From assembly GCF_013761175.1 (NCBI RefSeq), contig NZ_JACDUR010000009.1, positions 124,001 to 188,000 on the forward strand: DNA of 64,000 nt, read 5' to 3'. The stretch comes from Nonomuraea soli (GTDB lineage: Bacteria; Actinomycetota; Actinomycetes; Streptosporangiales; Streptosporangiaceae). Every line of letters starts with the position of its first letter. The stretch's first letter is position 1. The position numbers and the translations under genes were made by a program. Of this stretch, positions 8,129 through 17,269 are shown piece after piece. The notes under the pieces were generated by a model. It made no database searches. It saw only the letters and a list, made by a program, of their open reading frames with translations, and was not told where the DNA came from.

Positions 8129-10052
8129 CCGGGACCGCCGTCCCGAACCCGAGGCCGCCGGTGCCGTTCCACACGTGCAGCGTCCCGGTCTCGGCGTGCA
8201 CCGCGACCAGGTCGTCGCGCCCGTCGCCGTTGACGTCACCCGCCGACACCAGGCTCTGGGCGTACGGCTCCCAGCCGTGACCCGAGCTCACGCCGGGACC
8301 GTAGGCGTCGTTCCCCGTGCCCCTGCGCATCGACAGCCGCGAGGGGTCGTCCTTCCTCACGAGGATCAGGTCGCCGATGCCGTCACCGTCGAAATCGCCG
8401 GCGACCGGCCGGTGGTGCCCGGTCAGCCCCTGGCCCAGCCACGCCGTCAGGGTCGCGGGAGTCGCGCGGCCGAACTGGTTGCCGCCCTGGCCGTGCCACA
8501 CCTGCAGGACGCCGCTCTCGCGGTGGACGGCGCCGATGTCGGGGCGCCCGTCGTCGTCGACGTCACCCAGCGACGTCAGCGTCTCGGCGTACGGCTCCCA
8601 GCCGGGGCCGAGCCGCTCGGGGCCGGCGAAGGCGTTGCCCCCGAGTCCTTTCCATACGTACAGGTAGGAGCCGTCCTTCTTGGCGGCGAGCAGGTCGGCG
8701 ACGCCGTCGCCGTCGAAGTCGCCCGCGACCGGCCGCGTGTAGGCCTCCCAGCCGCCGCCGGCCGCGACGGGCGCGCCGAAGCCGTTGGATCCGTTGCCGT
8801 TCCAGATGGTCAGCGTCCCGGTGGAGGTGGAGAACAGGTCACCGGCGCCGTCGCCGTCGAAGTCGGGCTCCGCCGCCGCCCCGACGCCCGCGACCTCGGG
8901 GTTCTCGGCGTGGGTGAGGGTCTCCCAGCCCAGGAAGTGCGAGACGCCCGCGGGCCGCTCCCGCTCGACGAACTGCTCGGCGTAGGGGAAGTCGCCGTAG
9001 CCCAGGCGGGTGCTCAGGGCGTTGAAGCCGACCTCCAGGTGCGCGTCCAGCCGGTCGAGCTCGACGTCGCCGCCGCACAACCACGACGGCACCATCCTCG
9101 TCAGCTCCACCTTGGCGTGCAGGTCCATCGCCCGTCGCAGGCGGTGCTTGGCCTTGGCGTACAGGTCGAGCCCCTGGATCGCGGCCGTCTCGGCGACGTG
9201 GGAGATCGCCGCGATGCCCCAGCCCGCGTACCAGAAGTCGCGGCAGGTCTCCTGGGTCAGCCCGTCGACGAACGTGGTCTGGTCGTGCCAGTAGTCGACG
9301 ATCTCCGCCTTGGTGTCGTAGGTGCTGCCGGGCGGCGCCTTGGGCAGGGAGCCGTCCGTCGTGAGGTAGATGTAGGCGGGCAGCCTGCCGTTCCAGGTCC
9401 TGACGGCCCTGTCGAAGGAGGCGCGGTCGTCGAGGTGGACGGCGATGCCGATCGCGGCGTCCGTCATGATCAGTTCCCAGTTGCCGTTGTTGTTCGGCGC
9501 GCCCTTGATCACCGTCGGCAGGTAGACGGTGCGCAGCTTGCCGGCGAACCTGGCCGCCTGGGACCAGCCCGGATAGGTGTGCTTGACGAGCTCGGCGGCG
9601 CGCGAGAAGTTGGCGCCCGCCCAGCCGGTCTGGAGCGGCGCGTTCGCGCCGGTGTGCTTGGTGATCACGGCCGACCAGGCATCCATGATCTGGATCGCCT
9701 TGACGGCGTAACGCGGGTCCTTGGACAGGTACCAGCGCAGCGCCAGCGTGTAGGCGGCGTTGGCGTCCTTGCGCTCGTCGGAGCACCCGTTGTCGGGCGT
9801 GGACGAGGGGCCGCAGTTCACCTCGGAGCGGGGGTGCGGGGTGTACGACAACGACGCGTACGAGCTGGCCTGCAGCGACGCCCACGCCGACTTCCACGGC
9901 TGCCTGCCGAGGTTGGCCCTGACGAAGTCGAGCTGGGCGCGGCTGACCAGGACCCCCGGATGCGTGAACGCCGCCGCACCGGCGGGCGCCGGGACGGCCA
10001 GGCAGCTCGCCACGATCATCGCGGCGACGAGGAGGGGACGGGTCGGGCGCAT
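8100..10052 (-). CDS. Secreted alginate lyase-like protein with FG-GAP repeats
   Basis: 650-residue exported protein. Residues 1-28 are a signal peptide (MRPTRPLLVAAMIVASCLAV, then PAGAAA). Residues ~30-400 look like the helical toroid of the alginate lyase family (FTHPGVLVSRAQLDFVRANL, NNNGNWELIMTDAAIGIAVH, YWHDQTTFVDGLTQE). From ~415 onward there are repeated Ca-binding FG-GAP/VCBS blades, each with a DxDGDGxxDL core (PDFDGDGAGDL, GDFDGDGVADL, GDVDDDGRPDI, GDFDGDGIGDL, GDVNGDGRDDL). It probably cleaves a uronic-acid polysaccharide outside the cell. AAGGAG precedes the start at 10052. Confidence 0.8.
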   Translation of the reverse strand: MRPTRPLLVAAMIVASCLAVPAPAGAAAFTHPGVLVSRAQLDFVRANLGRQPWKSAWASLQASSYASLSYTPHPRSEVNCGPSSTPDNGCSDERKDANAAYTLALRWYLSKDPRYAVKAIQIMDAWSAVITKHTGANAPLQTGWAGANFSRAAELVKHTYPGWSQAARFAGKLRTVYLPTVIKGAPNNNGNWELIMTDAAIGIAVHLDDRASFDRAVRTWNGRLPAYIYLTTDGSLPKAPPGSTYDTKAEIVDYWHDQTTFVDGLTQETCRDFWYAGWGIAAISHVAETAAIQGLDLYAKAKHRLRRAMDLHAKVELTRMVPSWLCGGDVELDRLDAHLEVGFNALSTRLGYGDFPYAEQFVERERPAGVSHFLGWETLTHAENPEVAGVGAAAEPDFDGDGAGDLFSTSTGTLTIWNGNGSNGFGAPVAAGGGWEAYTRPVAGDFDGDGVADLLAAKKDGSYLYVWKGLGGNAFAGPERLGPGWEPYAETLTSLGDVDDDGRPDIGAVHRESGVLQVWHGQGGNQFGRATPATLTAWLGQGLTGHHRPVAGDFDGDGIGDLILVRKDDPSRLSMRRGTGNDAYGPGVSSGHGWEPYAQSLVSAGDVNGDGRDDLVAVHAETGTLHVWNGTGGLGFGTAVPVSPGWKAAW

Positions 10053-10148
10053 GGGTCTCCTTCGGGGAAGGAGACCCATCCAAGTGAGCCGCGTGATCAC
10101 CCGTCAACGGGCTGCGCGGCCGACATACCCGGCGCATACCTTTCGTTC

Positions 10149-11126
10149 TCAGTTCTCCAGGTTGGCGGCTCCCGCGCCGTACCGGGCGCCCTTGACAGCG
10201 TCCGCGGGCACGGCCGCCTCCAGCGCGGCCCGCTGCTCCGCCGTCAGGACGACGTCGGCCGCCGCCGCGTTCTCCTCCAGGTAGCGCAGGCGCTTGGTGC
10301 CCGGGATCGGGATGACGTCGTCGCCGCGGGACAGCAGCCACGCCAGCGCCACCTGCGCCACCGTCACTCCTGCCTCCGCCGCGATCTTCCGCACCTCGCC
10401 GACGAGCTTCTCGTTGTGCTCGGCGTTCTCACCCGCGAACCTCGGCAGGTGGCGGCGGAAGTCGTCGGCCGGCAGCTCGCCGGCGGCCACGCCGCCCAGC
10501 AGGCCGCGGCTGATCGGCGAGTAGGCGACCAGGGCGATGCCCAGCTCGCGTGCCACGGGCAGGATCTCCCGTTCCAGGCCGCGGGTGAACAGGGAGTACT
10601 CACTCTGCAGGGCGGCGATCGGATGCACGGCCTGGGCCCGGCGCAGCGTTTGCGCGCCCACTTCCGAGAGGCCCAGGTGCCCGACCTTGCCCTGATCGAC
10701 GAGCTCGGCCATGGCGCCGACGGTCTCCTCGATCGGGATGTCGGAGTTGCGGCGGTGCATGTAGTACAGGTCGACGTGGTCGACGCCGAGGCGGCGCAGG
10801 GAGGCGTCGATGGACTGGCGCACGTACTCCGGTCGGCCGTCGACCGCGCGGTAGGTGGGGTCGTCGGTCCTGACGATGCCGAACTTGGTGGCCAGCACCA
10901 CCTCGTCCCTGCGGTCCCTGATGGCCCTGCCGACGAGCTGCTCGTTGCGGCCCCTGCCGTACATGTCGGCCGTGTCCAGGAAGTTCATGCCCAGGTCGAG
11001 AGCACGATGGATGACGGTGATCGACTCGGCGTCGTCGGCGGCGCCGTAGAACTCGGACATGCCCATGCAGCCGAGCCCGATGGCGGACACCTCGGGGCCG
11101 GTCTTGCCCAGATGACGCTTTCTCAT
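10149..11126 (-). CDS. Aldo/keto reductase
   Basis: 325-residue NADPH-dependent oxidoreductase of the AKR superfamily (AKR13-like). MRKRHLGKTGPEVSAIGLGC opens the TIM barrel; catalytic residues are visible in FLDTADMYGRGRNE (Asp, Tyr), VVLATKFG (Lys) and DLYYMHR (His). The NADP-binding end IPGTKRLRYLEENAAA is intact. Its ATG overlaps the TGA of the upstream lyase gene (ATGA), so the two are translationally coupled. Substrate is not predictable; a sugar-derived aldehyde would fit the context. Confidence 0.9.
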   Translation of the reverse strand: MRKRHLGKTGPEVSAIGLGCMGMSEFYGAADDAESITVIHRALDLGMNFLDTADMYGRGRNEQLVGRAIRDRRDEVVLATKFGIVRTDDPTYRAVDGRPEYVRQSIDASLRRLGVDHVDLYYMHRRNSDIPIEETVGAMAELVDQGKVGHLGLSEVGAQTLRRAQAVHPIAALQSEYSLFTRGLEREILPVARELGIALVAYSPISRGLLGGVAAGELPADDFRRHLPRFAGENAEHNEKLVGEVRKIAAEAGVTVAQVALAWLLSRGDDVIPIPGTKRLRYLEENAAAADVVLTAEQRAALEAAVPADAVKGARYGAGAANLEN

Positions 11127-12841
11127 CTCCTCATCGTGCGTTCTAGAGCACGCTCTAGGTCAAATCGGCGGGTCTCCCCGGAGGCCGGGAGCGTCACCCG
11201 GGTGCCGTTGACCGTGACGTGACCGCCGCGCGCCAGCGGGCAGGCCACGTGACCCGTCGTGCCGTCGATCTGCAGGAGCACCGCGCGATCCACCGTGATC
11301 CCCTCCAGGGTGCCGGGCTCGTGGAAGACGGCCTGGACCAGGCCGCCGTGCCGTACGGCCTGCACCCGCGTGGTGTTGGCCAGGACGGCGACCTCGTCGT
11401 CGCCGGCCTGGTAGGCGTAGCCGGGGGTGCGGGCGTGGCCGAGCCAGAGCTCCATGACCTCGGCGGTGATCTCGCGATCCGGCTGGGAGCGGTTGATGTC
11501 GGACCAGCGGCCCGTCCTGGCGCCGGTCCTGATGGTGAGCTCGCCCGGTTCGAGGAGGCGGTAGCCGCGGGTCGTGGGCAGGGCCGTCTGGTCGATCGTG
11601 GTGTGGACGTGCGCGCCCGTGATGCCCGCGCCGAGGGCGACGTATCCGTCGTCGAGGAAGAACCACGCCTTGCGCGCTCTCATCCCGTCGCGCTCCAGAT
11701 GCATCGCCGCCACGCCGTACCAGCCGTCGGACAGCACCCCCGCGAACGGCGAGCCGCCCCTGTCTCGGTCGAGATGGTTGGGCGCCGGCGGGCCAGGCCC
11801 CTGGACCGCCGTGGTGCCCGGCACGTGCCGCCAGTCCAGGACCGGGCTGAGGTCGGGATGGTCCTCGCCCTCGCGCCACAGGTGGAGCGCGCCGTCGCAC
11901 AGGTGCCGCCCGCCCAGGCCCTCGCCGTTCATCGACTCCGACAGGACCGTGCGCGTCGAGGAGAGCTTGACCGCCGCCGACCACGCCGGGCGGAAGACGG
12001 CCAGGTAGTCGGAGCGCCAGAACGCGCGGGCGCCGCTGGGCCGCTCGAAGCGGATCAGCTCATCGGCCCTCGGCGCGCCCGCGCGGGCCAGCGCCCCGGC
12101 CGCCCCCGCCAGCTCGCGTGCCTGCCCGGCGTTGCCCTCGCGCGAGCTCTCCCGGCCCATGCAGGCGATGTCGTAGCGGCCGCCGTGGATCATCCAGCGC
12201 TGGCCGTCGAGGAGGAAACCGGACAGGACGGCGAGTGCCCGCGGCGAGAAGGCGTACGGCGTGCCCGCGGCCAGGTCGGCGAAGGCCGCCGTGTCCACGG
12301 CGAAGGCGTGGCCGTAGCCGCCGTTGTAGAGCTGGGGGCCGTGCTGGTGGAAGCTGTGGTCGGGCTGGACTCCCTCGGCCTCGCCGGTGACCAGCAGGGC
12401 CTCTACACGGCGGAAGGCGTCGGCGAGGCCCTCCTCGTCGCCGGTCAGGAGGCAGCGGCGGACGGCGACCTGGGCGGCCCAGATCAGGTTCTGGCCGGTC
12501 ATGTTCTCCCAGGTCGCCCTGGCGAGAACGGCGGTGACGGCGTCGCTCGGGGCGTTCAGGATCAGCGCCGCGTCACCCAGCAGCCGGGGGGCGCCGAGCT
12601 GGTTGTACCACCAGTTGGGGCAGACGGGGTCGAGGTCGAGCCAGGCCCGGAGGGCGATCGCGGCCTGATCGGGCGCCGATGCGGCCAGGGCCCTGAGACG
12701 GACGAGGTGCTCGAAGGGCTCCCAGTCGGCGACGTCCCGGCCGGCGTAGTCGATGTCGGGCCACCGGCCGTCGGGCGCCGGAGGCACGGGGTCGGCGCCG
12801 GGTGTCAGGAGTGCCAGGAGCTTCGATCTGACGGTGTCCAT
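11123..12841 (-). CDS. Polysaccharide lyase family 8-like enzyme, no signal peptide
   Basis: 572-residue protein with the landmarks of PL8 (hyaluronate/chondroitin/xanthan lyases): CPNWWYNQLGAPRLLGDA, TGQNLIWAAQ, QPDHSFHQHGPQLYNGGYG with the catalytic His/Tyr region, MNGEGLGGRHLCDGAL, and a beta-sandwich C-terminus. Family members are usually 700-800 residues and secreted; this one starts MDTVRSKLLALL without an export signal and is shorter. It may act in the cytosol on imported oligosaccharides, or the N-terminus may be truncated. It is the first gene of an operon with the aldo/keto reductase. Confidence 0.78.
   Translation of the reverse strand: MDTVRSKLLALLTPGADPVPPAPDGRWPDIDYAGRDVADWEPFEHLVRLRALAASAPDQAAIALRAWLDLDPVCPNWWYNQLGAPRLLGDAALILNAPSDAVTAVLARATWENMTGQNLIWAAQVAVRRCLLTGDEEGLADAFRRVEALLVTGEAEGVQPDHSFHQHGPQLYNGGYGHAFAVDTAAFADLAAGTPYAFSPRALAVLSGFLLDGQRWMIHGGRYDIACMGRESSREGNAGQARELAGAAGALARAGAPRADELIRFERPSGARAFWRSDYLAVFRPAWSAAVKLSSTRTVLSESMNGEGLGGRHLCDGALHLWREGEDHPDLSPVLDWRHVPGTTAVQGPGPPAPNHLDRDRGGSPFAGVLSDGWYGVAAMHLERDGMRARKAWFFLDDGYVALGAGITGAHVHTTIDQTALPTTRGYRLLEPGELTIRTGARTGRWSDINRSQPDREITAEVMELWLGHARTPGYAYQAGDDEVAVLANTTRVQAVRHGGLVQAVFHEPGTLEGITVDRAVLLQIDGTTGHVACPLARGGHVTVNGTRVTLPASGETRRFDLERALERTMRR
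11143..11158. promoter_or_regulatory. Palindrome CTAGAGC-AC-GCTCTAG inside 3' end of lyase gene
   Basis: A perfect 7-bp inverted repeat with a 2-bp centre lies 17 bp upstream of the aldo/keto reductase start, within the last codons of the lyase gene. It has the size and symmetry of TetR-type operators. It may mark a second, internal promoter for the reductase; no cognate regulator is adjacent. Confidence 0.4.
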
Positions 12842-12926
12842 GGGAGGCGTTCTCCATCGCGCGCTTCGATGAGCGGGATGATAGCCGCCGACGGCGCCGG
12901 CCGGTGCGGACCGGCGCCCCCCGAGC

Positions 12927-13403
12927 TCACGCGACCGCGCCGACCGGATGGGCGAGCTCGCGGTAACGCCCCGAGTGGAAGATCAACGGCTCCCCTCCCG
13001 ACCGCTGGAACCGCTCCACCTCCCCCACGAAGATGTGATGGTCACCCCCGTCGTGGACGCGCACCGTCCGGCACACGAAACTCGCCAGTGTCCCCGCCAG
13101 CAACGGCGGCGCCCCGTCGGCCAGCTCCACCCCGGCGAACTTGTCGGCCGCCGGGGTGGCGAACCGCTGCGACAGGTGGTCCTGGTCGGCGGCCAGGACG
13201 TTGACCGCGAACCGCTCGGCCCGCAGGAAGAGCGGCACGCTCGGCGCCCGGCCCGACAGGCACCACAACGCCAGAGGCGGGTCCAGGGACAGCGAGGTGA
13301 AGGAGTTGACCGTCACCCCGGCCCGCTCCCCCTGCGCGGTGACGGTGGTGACCACGGCCACCCCGGTCGCGAACTGCCCGAAGGCCTCGCGTAAGGACCT
13401 CAT
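12927..13403 (-). CDS. Flavin reductase (StyB-like) of a two-component monooxygenase
   Basis: 158-residue flavin reductase with the FMN-binding split-barrel fold: LREAFGQFATGVAVVTTVTA, GVTVNSFTSLSLDPPLALWCL, ERFAVNVLAADQ and the closing HSGRYREL. It reduces FAD/FMN with NAD(P)H and passes it to the monooxygenase encoded immediately upstream. The ATG at 13403 overlaps the monooxygenase stop (ATGA), indicating coupled translation of a StyA/StyB-type pair. Confidence 0.88.
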   Translation of the reverse strand: MRSLREAFGQFATGVAVVTTVTAQGERAGVTVNSFTSLSLDPPLALWCLSGRAPSVPLFLRAERFAVNVLAADQDHLSQRFATPAADKFAGVELADGAPPLLAGTLASFVCRTVRVHDGGDHHIFVGEVERFQRSGGEPLIFHSGRYRELAHPVGAVA

Positions 13404-14623
13404 GCCGCCACCCGCTCCAGGTAGGCGGCGGCCCGCTCGGCGTCCATGAACCACTCGGAGAAGTCGGCCGGGTCGTCGAACCCGTTGACGAAGCGGGAGG
13501 CGATCGCCGGCACCTGGCCCGCGGTGCCCAGGAGCGCCAGGTGGTGGGGCTCGGCGGGCGCGAGCAGGGCGTTGGTCCAGGCGGTGACGTGCTGGGCCTG
13601 CGTCCAGAACCGGTCGAAGGTGCGCCGCATCCAGGCCGCGTCGAACGGCTGCCCGCCCCGCTCCAGGATGGCCTCCAGGTAGGTGGCGGCGCACTTGGCG
13701 GCGTTGTTGCTGCCCTGCCCGGTGATCGGGTCGTTCAGCACCACGACGTCGGCGACGCCGAGGACGGGCGCGCCCGAGGGCAGGATCGCGACCGGGTGAC
13801 GGACGGTGGGGGCGAAGCGGCCGGTCAGCACGGCGTTGGCGTCGGTGAGCTCGATCCCGGCGCAGCGCTCGGCCTCCCACGGGAAGAAGTCCTCCAGGAT
13901 CCGGCGGCTGCGCGCCAGGTGCTCGGCGGGGCCGCGCACGTCGTCCCAGCAGTCCATCGGCCCGCCTGGGGCGCCCTCGAACACCATGATCTCGCAGGGC
14001 CCGCTGTGCGTGAGCGCCGGGAAGACGAAGTACTCGCCCACTCCCGGCAGGAGGTTGAAGCAGACCGCCGAGTGCTCAGGCCGCGGGGCGAGGCCGTGCA
14101 CGTAGGTGACCGCCAAGGCCCGTTGCGGGGTGGCGTACGGCGAGCGCGCCGGGTCGCGCTCGAACAGCGAGGCGATCTGCCCCTTGCCCGCGGCGACCAG
14201 GACCAGGTCGTACTGGGCGGCGTAGTCCTCCAGGTCCGCGGCGGTGGCGTCGTGCAGGACGAGCTTGCCGCCGAGCCGTTCGAACTCGGCCAGCCAGGCC
14301 GGCATCTTCACCCGCTGGTCGACCGAGCGGGCCGGGGTGTCGAGGCGGGCGGCCCAGCCGATGGCCTTGCCGCCTCCGGGTGCCGGCACCGACAGTTCGA
14401 TGCCCTCGATCGGCGGGCAGGAGTCCGACCACAGGTCGAGCCCGAGGGCCCGCTCGTGGGCCTGGGCGGTGCCGAACATGGCCTGGCCGGACATGACCCG
14501 GCCGTCGCGGATGGACTCGGGGGTGCGGTTGGAGACCACGGTGACGTCGTAGCCGTTCTGGAGCAGGCCGATGGCCAGGTGCAGTCCGGCCTGTCCGGCA
14601 CCGACGACGAGGATGGTGCGCAT
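13400..14623 (-). CDS. Styrene/indole monooxygenase, StyA-like
   Basis: 407-residue FAD-dependent epoxidase subunit. The N-terminal dinucleotide fold VVGAGQAGLHLAIGLLQNGY (GxGxxG) and the styrene monooxygenase patterns RVMSGQAMFGTAQAHERALG, LPGVGEYFVFPALTHSGPCE and VVVLNDPITGQGSNNAAKCA are all present. StyA enzymes lack their own NAD(P)H oxidation and use reduced FAD from StyB, here the next gene. The usual products are styrene oxide or indole epoxide (leading to indigo). The start at 14623 places the GxGxxG loop at residue 7; a longer frame upstream lacks homology. Confidence 0.88.
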   Translation of the reverse strand: MRTILVVGAGQAGLHLAIGLLQNGYDVTVVSNRTPESIRDGRVMSGQAMFGTAQAHERALGLDLWSDSCPPIEGIELSVPAPGGGKAIGWAARLDTPARSVDQRVKMPAWLAEFERLGGKLVLHDATAADLEDYAAQYDLVLVAAGKGQIASLFERDPARSPYATPQRALAVTYVHGLAPRPEHSAVCFNLLPGVGEYFVFPALTHSGPCEIMVFEGAPGGPMDCWDDVRGPAEHLARSRRILEDFFPWEAERCAGIELTDANAVLTGRFAPTVRHPVAILPSGAPVLGVADVVVLNDPITGQGSNNAAKCAATYLEAILERGGQPFDAAWMRRTFDRFWTQAQHVTAWTNALLAPAEPHHLALLGTAGQVPAIASRFVNGFDDPADFSEWFMDAERAAAYLERVAA

Positions 14624-14724
14624 GAGGGTGTTTCCTTCTCTGTCCGAAGCTGACGGGGTGATCGGCGCCTGACAGAAAAGGTAGGACGGGGCGGGCCCGG
14701 CGAGCCATCCGCTGAGCGCGGATC

Positions 14725-15744
14725 TCATCCACCTGGCGCGGCGCCCCGGCGTAACGTCTCCGACGGGGATCGTCCGTACTTCTCGCGATACTGGGCGGCG
14801 AACCGTCCCTGGTGCAGGAAGCCCCAGCGGGCGGCCACCGTCGTCACCGTCTCCCTGGCCGGGTCCCCCGCCGCGAGCTCCTGGTGCACCCGCTCCAGCC
14901 GTACCTGCCGCAGATGGGCCATCGGCGTCAGTCCCAGGTGCGCGCGGAAGCCCTCCTGCAGGGAACGGCCGCTGACCGCCACCGCCCTGGCCACGTCGTC
15001 GGTGGTGAGGGGGAGGTGGGCGTGGCCTTCGATGAACTCCACCGCGCGCCGTACGGTCTTCGGCAGCGCGGGGGGCCGCGGCGAGGTCAGCCGTTCGAGG
15101 TAGTTGGACGGCTGGCTGGTCAGCAGCGAGGCGATCAGGGCGTTCTCGAGATGCGCGACCGCCAGCGGCTGGGCGGTCAGCCCGTCCTCGTGCTCGGCCT
15201 CGCGCACGATGAGGTCGAGCATGCCGCGCCAGGCCCTGGCCCAGCCCTCAGTCATGTCCACGCCGAGGTCGAAGACGACGGGCCGGTCGAGCCGCTCGCC
15301 GAGCAGCTGCTGCACCGCGTTCTCGATCGCGTTGCGCTCGAACTTGACGATCAGCTGGGGGCAGCCGGCGGCCCACCGCATGTCGAGGTGGCGGGTCGGC
15401 GACGGCAGCGCGGCCAGGGAGGGCGTCGAGACGATCTCCGTGTTCCCGCCCCTGATCAGGCTCCGCCCCGCGAGCGGGATCATCATCAGGAAGAACGTGT
15501 CGAGGTCGCCCGGCTCGATGCGCACGTCGGCGCCGTAGTCGAGGTAGTTGACGCGGACCGATCCGAGCTGGACCGAGTTGAACCGGGCCGACAGCAGGCC
15601 GGGCTCTCCCACCAGGTCCAGGCGGTGCGGGCAGAACACCTTGGCCACCTGGTCGCGGATCTCGTCGAGGTCGGTGCCGGCGAACACCGGACGGCTGCTG
15701 AGGAGCACACCAGATGATCGTGGGAGGGTCGCCGGGCGTTCCAC
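14725..15744 (-). CDS. AraC-family transcriptional regulator
   Basis: 339-residue activator. An N-terminal cupin-like sensor domain (to ~residue 200, compare the AraC-binding-like family: NYLDYGADVRIEPGDLDTFF) is followed by two HTH motifs (LTTDDVARAVAVSGRSLQEG; VTTVAARWGFLHQGRFAAQY) and the family end KYGRSPSETLRRG. It lies 101 bp upstream of the styrene monooxygenase genes in the same direction, so it probably activates them in response to an aromatic inducer. Confidence 0.9.
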   Translation of the reverse strand: MERPATLPRSSGVLLSSRPVFAGTDLDEIRDQVAKVFCPHRLDLVGEPGLLSARFNSVQLGSVRVNYLDYGADVRIEPGDLDTFFLMMIPLAGRSLIRGGNTEIVSTPSLAALPSPTRHLDMRWAAGCPQLIVKFERNAIENAVQQLLGERLDRPVVFDLGVDMTEGWARAWRGMLDLIVREAEHEDGLTAQPLAVAHLENALIASLLTSQPSNYLERLTSPRPPALPKTVRRAVEFIEGHAHLPLTTDDVARAVAVSGRSLQEGFRAHLGLTPMAHLRQVRLERVHQELAAGDPARETVTTVAARWGFLHQGRFAAQYREKYGRSPSETLRRGAAPGG

Positions 15745-15849
15745 GTAAAAGTACGGCTACGGCTCGCGGAGCCCGTCACCCGCATACCTCCGGCCGGAGG
15801 GGGCAGCAGGATCGCACCCGATGCCATTACCGGACAAAGGAGACCGATC

Positions 15850-16029
15850 GTGTCCGCGCGGTTCGTGATCAAGAAGGCCAGCAACGGCTTCCGCTTCAAC
15901 CTGGTCGCCACCAACGGAAAGATCATCGCGACCAGCGAGTCCTACACCACCAAGGCCAACGCCCTGAAGGGCATCGAGTCCATCAGGACCAACGCCCCCC
16001 AGGCTCCCATCGAGGACCTGACCAGCTGA
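15850..16029 (+). CDS. YegP/DUF1508 family small protein
   Basis: 59-residue protein ARFVIKKASNGFRFNLVATN followed by GKIIATSESYTTKANALKGI, the tandem beta-hairpin/helix of DUF1508 (YegP). AAAGGAGA lies 7 nt before the GTG start. Members are small, often stress-associated proteins of unknown activity. Single gene, divergent from the AraC regulator. Confidence 0.85.
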   Translation: MSARFVIKKASNGFRFNLVATNGKIIATSESYTTKANALKGIESIRTNAPQAPIEDLTS

Positions 16030-16062
16030 CCCCGCCCGGCCCGCCCCCGCGGGCCCGCGGGA

Positions 16063-16299
16063 TCACCCGTCGCCCTCCTGGAGCAGGTCGACCTGCCCGT
16101 CGATCTCCCACCCGCGCGGCAGGCCCGTGATCCGCAACCGCCTCCCCGGCTCGATCCCCAGCCGCCTGCGGCACGTGGGACCGATGAAGAAGCCGAGCGA
16201 CTCCGGATCGCGGAGCCGGCGCTTGCAGGCACGGCAGCGGGCGACATGGCGGACCACCGCCTGCTGCTCCGCATCGCCGAGCAGATCGAGCTGGTCCAT
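16063..16299 (-). CDS. DUF6011-type zinc-finger protein
   Basis: 78-residue protein with CRACKRRLRDPESLGFFIGP followed by TCRRRLG, the C-x2-C...C pattern of DUF6011 domains, which are thought to bind zinc. MDQLDLLGD at 16299 is chosen as the start because GGAGGGGGCGGGAG precedes it; a longer in-frame start at 16365 adds only a Gly-rich leader. Function unknown. Confidence 0.7.
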   Translation of the reverse strand: MDQLDLLGDAEQQAVVRHVARCRACKRRLRDPESLGFFIGPTCRRRLGIEPGRRLRITGLPRGWEIDGQVDLLQEGDG

Positions 16300-16389
16300 G
16301 CTCCCGCCCCCTCCGCCGACCTTGTACGGCACAGCCAAGCATGCCCGCTTCAGCGGCGCGGACACGCTCCGCCGTACCCCGGACCCGGA

Positions 16390-17232
16390 TCAGGCGACGC
16401 GCGACCAGCCGACGATCTGGTCCGCCACCGCGTCCGGCGCGTCGAGGTGCACGAACGTGTGCGCGTGCGGCACCTCGACGAAGGTCGCGTCGCGGAAGGC
16501 CCCTTGCAGCCGCCGCCCGAGCGCGGTCTTGAAGGCCCGGTCGGCCCCACCCCAGACGATCTTCACCGGCCCGCCGAAGTCCTTGAGCCGGGTCGAGACG
16601 TCGAGCAGTTCCTTCGGATCGACGGCCTTGAGGAACCGCACCGCGTCCCGGCGTACCTCAGCGTTGCGCAGGCTCGGCTCGATCCAGGACCTCGTCTGAT
16701 CAGGGTCGAGCCGGTCGGCCAGCAGCCCGAAGCCGAGCGGCGAGTGGCGGAAGGCCTGCCACCGCATGGGCAGCAGATTGACCTTCATCAGCCGCTCGCC
16801 CTTGAGGAGCTGGAAGATCACGTTGAACGGGAACGGCGGGAAGGTGTCGAACGCGTCGCAGTTCGTCAGCACGACCCGGCCGATCCTGGCGGCGTCGATG
16901 GTGAGCAGGAACTGGCAGAGCGCTCCTCCCGTGTCGTTGCCCACGAGCGTGACGTCGCGCAGGTCGAGGGCTTCGAGGAAGGCCAGGATCTGGCCGGCCA
17001 CCCCGCGTGGCGACTGGTCGGCGTCGGCTCTCAGCGGGGTGCGGTGGGCCCCCAGGGGCCAGTCGGGCGCGTAGGAGCGCACGCCCTGGTCGGCGAGCCG
17101 GTCGGCGACGGCCGACCAGATCGAACCGTCGGTCAAGAACGCGTGGACGAAGACCACAGGGGGCGCTTCCGACTGCTCGGGTCCGGCGACCCGGTACTGG
17201 ACGGCGCCTTGTGGCAGGTCGACTGTAAGCAT
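16390..17232 (-). CDS. Haloalkane dehalogenase-like alpha/beta hydrolase
   Basis: 280-residue alpha/beta hydrolase. VGNDTGGALCQF gives the nucleophile elbow G-N-D-x-G-G, so the nucleophile is Asp as in haloalkane dehalogenases and epoxide hydrolases, not Ser. VVFVHAFLTDGSIW is the oxyanion-hole strand and the C-terminal VPHAHTFVHLDAP supplies the catalytic His. The start at 17232 leaves the TVDLPQGAVQYRVAG first strands intact. It is divergent from a TetR regulator with only 51 bp between them, which implies direct regulation. Confidence 0.82.
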   Translation of the reverse strand: MLTVDLPQGAVQYRVAGPEQSEAPPVVFVHAFLTDGSIWSAVADRLADQGVRSYAPDWPLGAHRTPLRADADQSPRGVAGQILAFLEALDLRDVTLVGNDTGGALCQFLLTIDAARIGRVVLTNCDAFDTFPPFPFNVIFQLLKGERLMKVNLLPMRWQAFRHSPLGFGLLADRLDPDQTRSWIEPSLRNAEVRRDAVRFLKAVDPKELLDVSTRLKDFGGPVKIVWGGADRAFKTALGRRLQGAFRDATFVEVPHAHTFVHLDAPDAVADQIVGWSRVA

Positions 17233-17269
17233 GCGAGAATCCCTAGAAAGATACAACCTGCATGTAACT

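Noticed and set aside
11123..12841. DUF2264-type hydrolase
   Set aside because: NWWYNQLGAP, TGQNLIW and the HSFHQHG...YNGGYG region fit PL8 lyases better.
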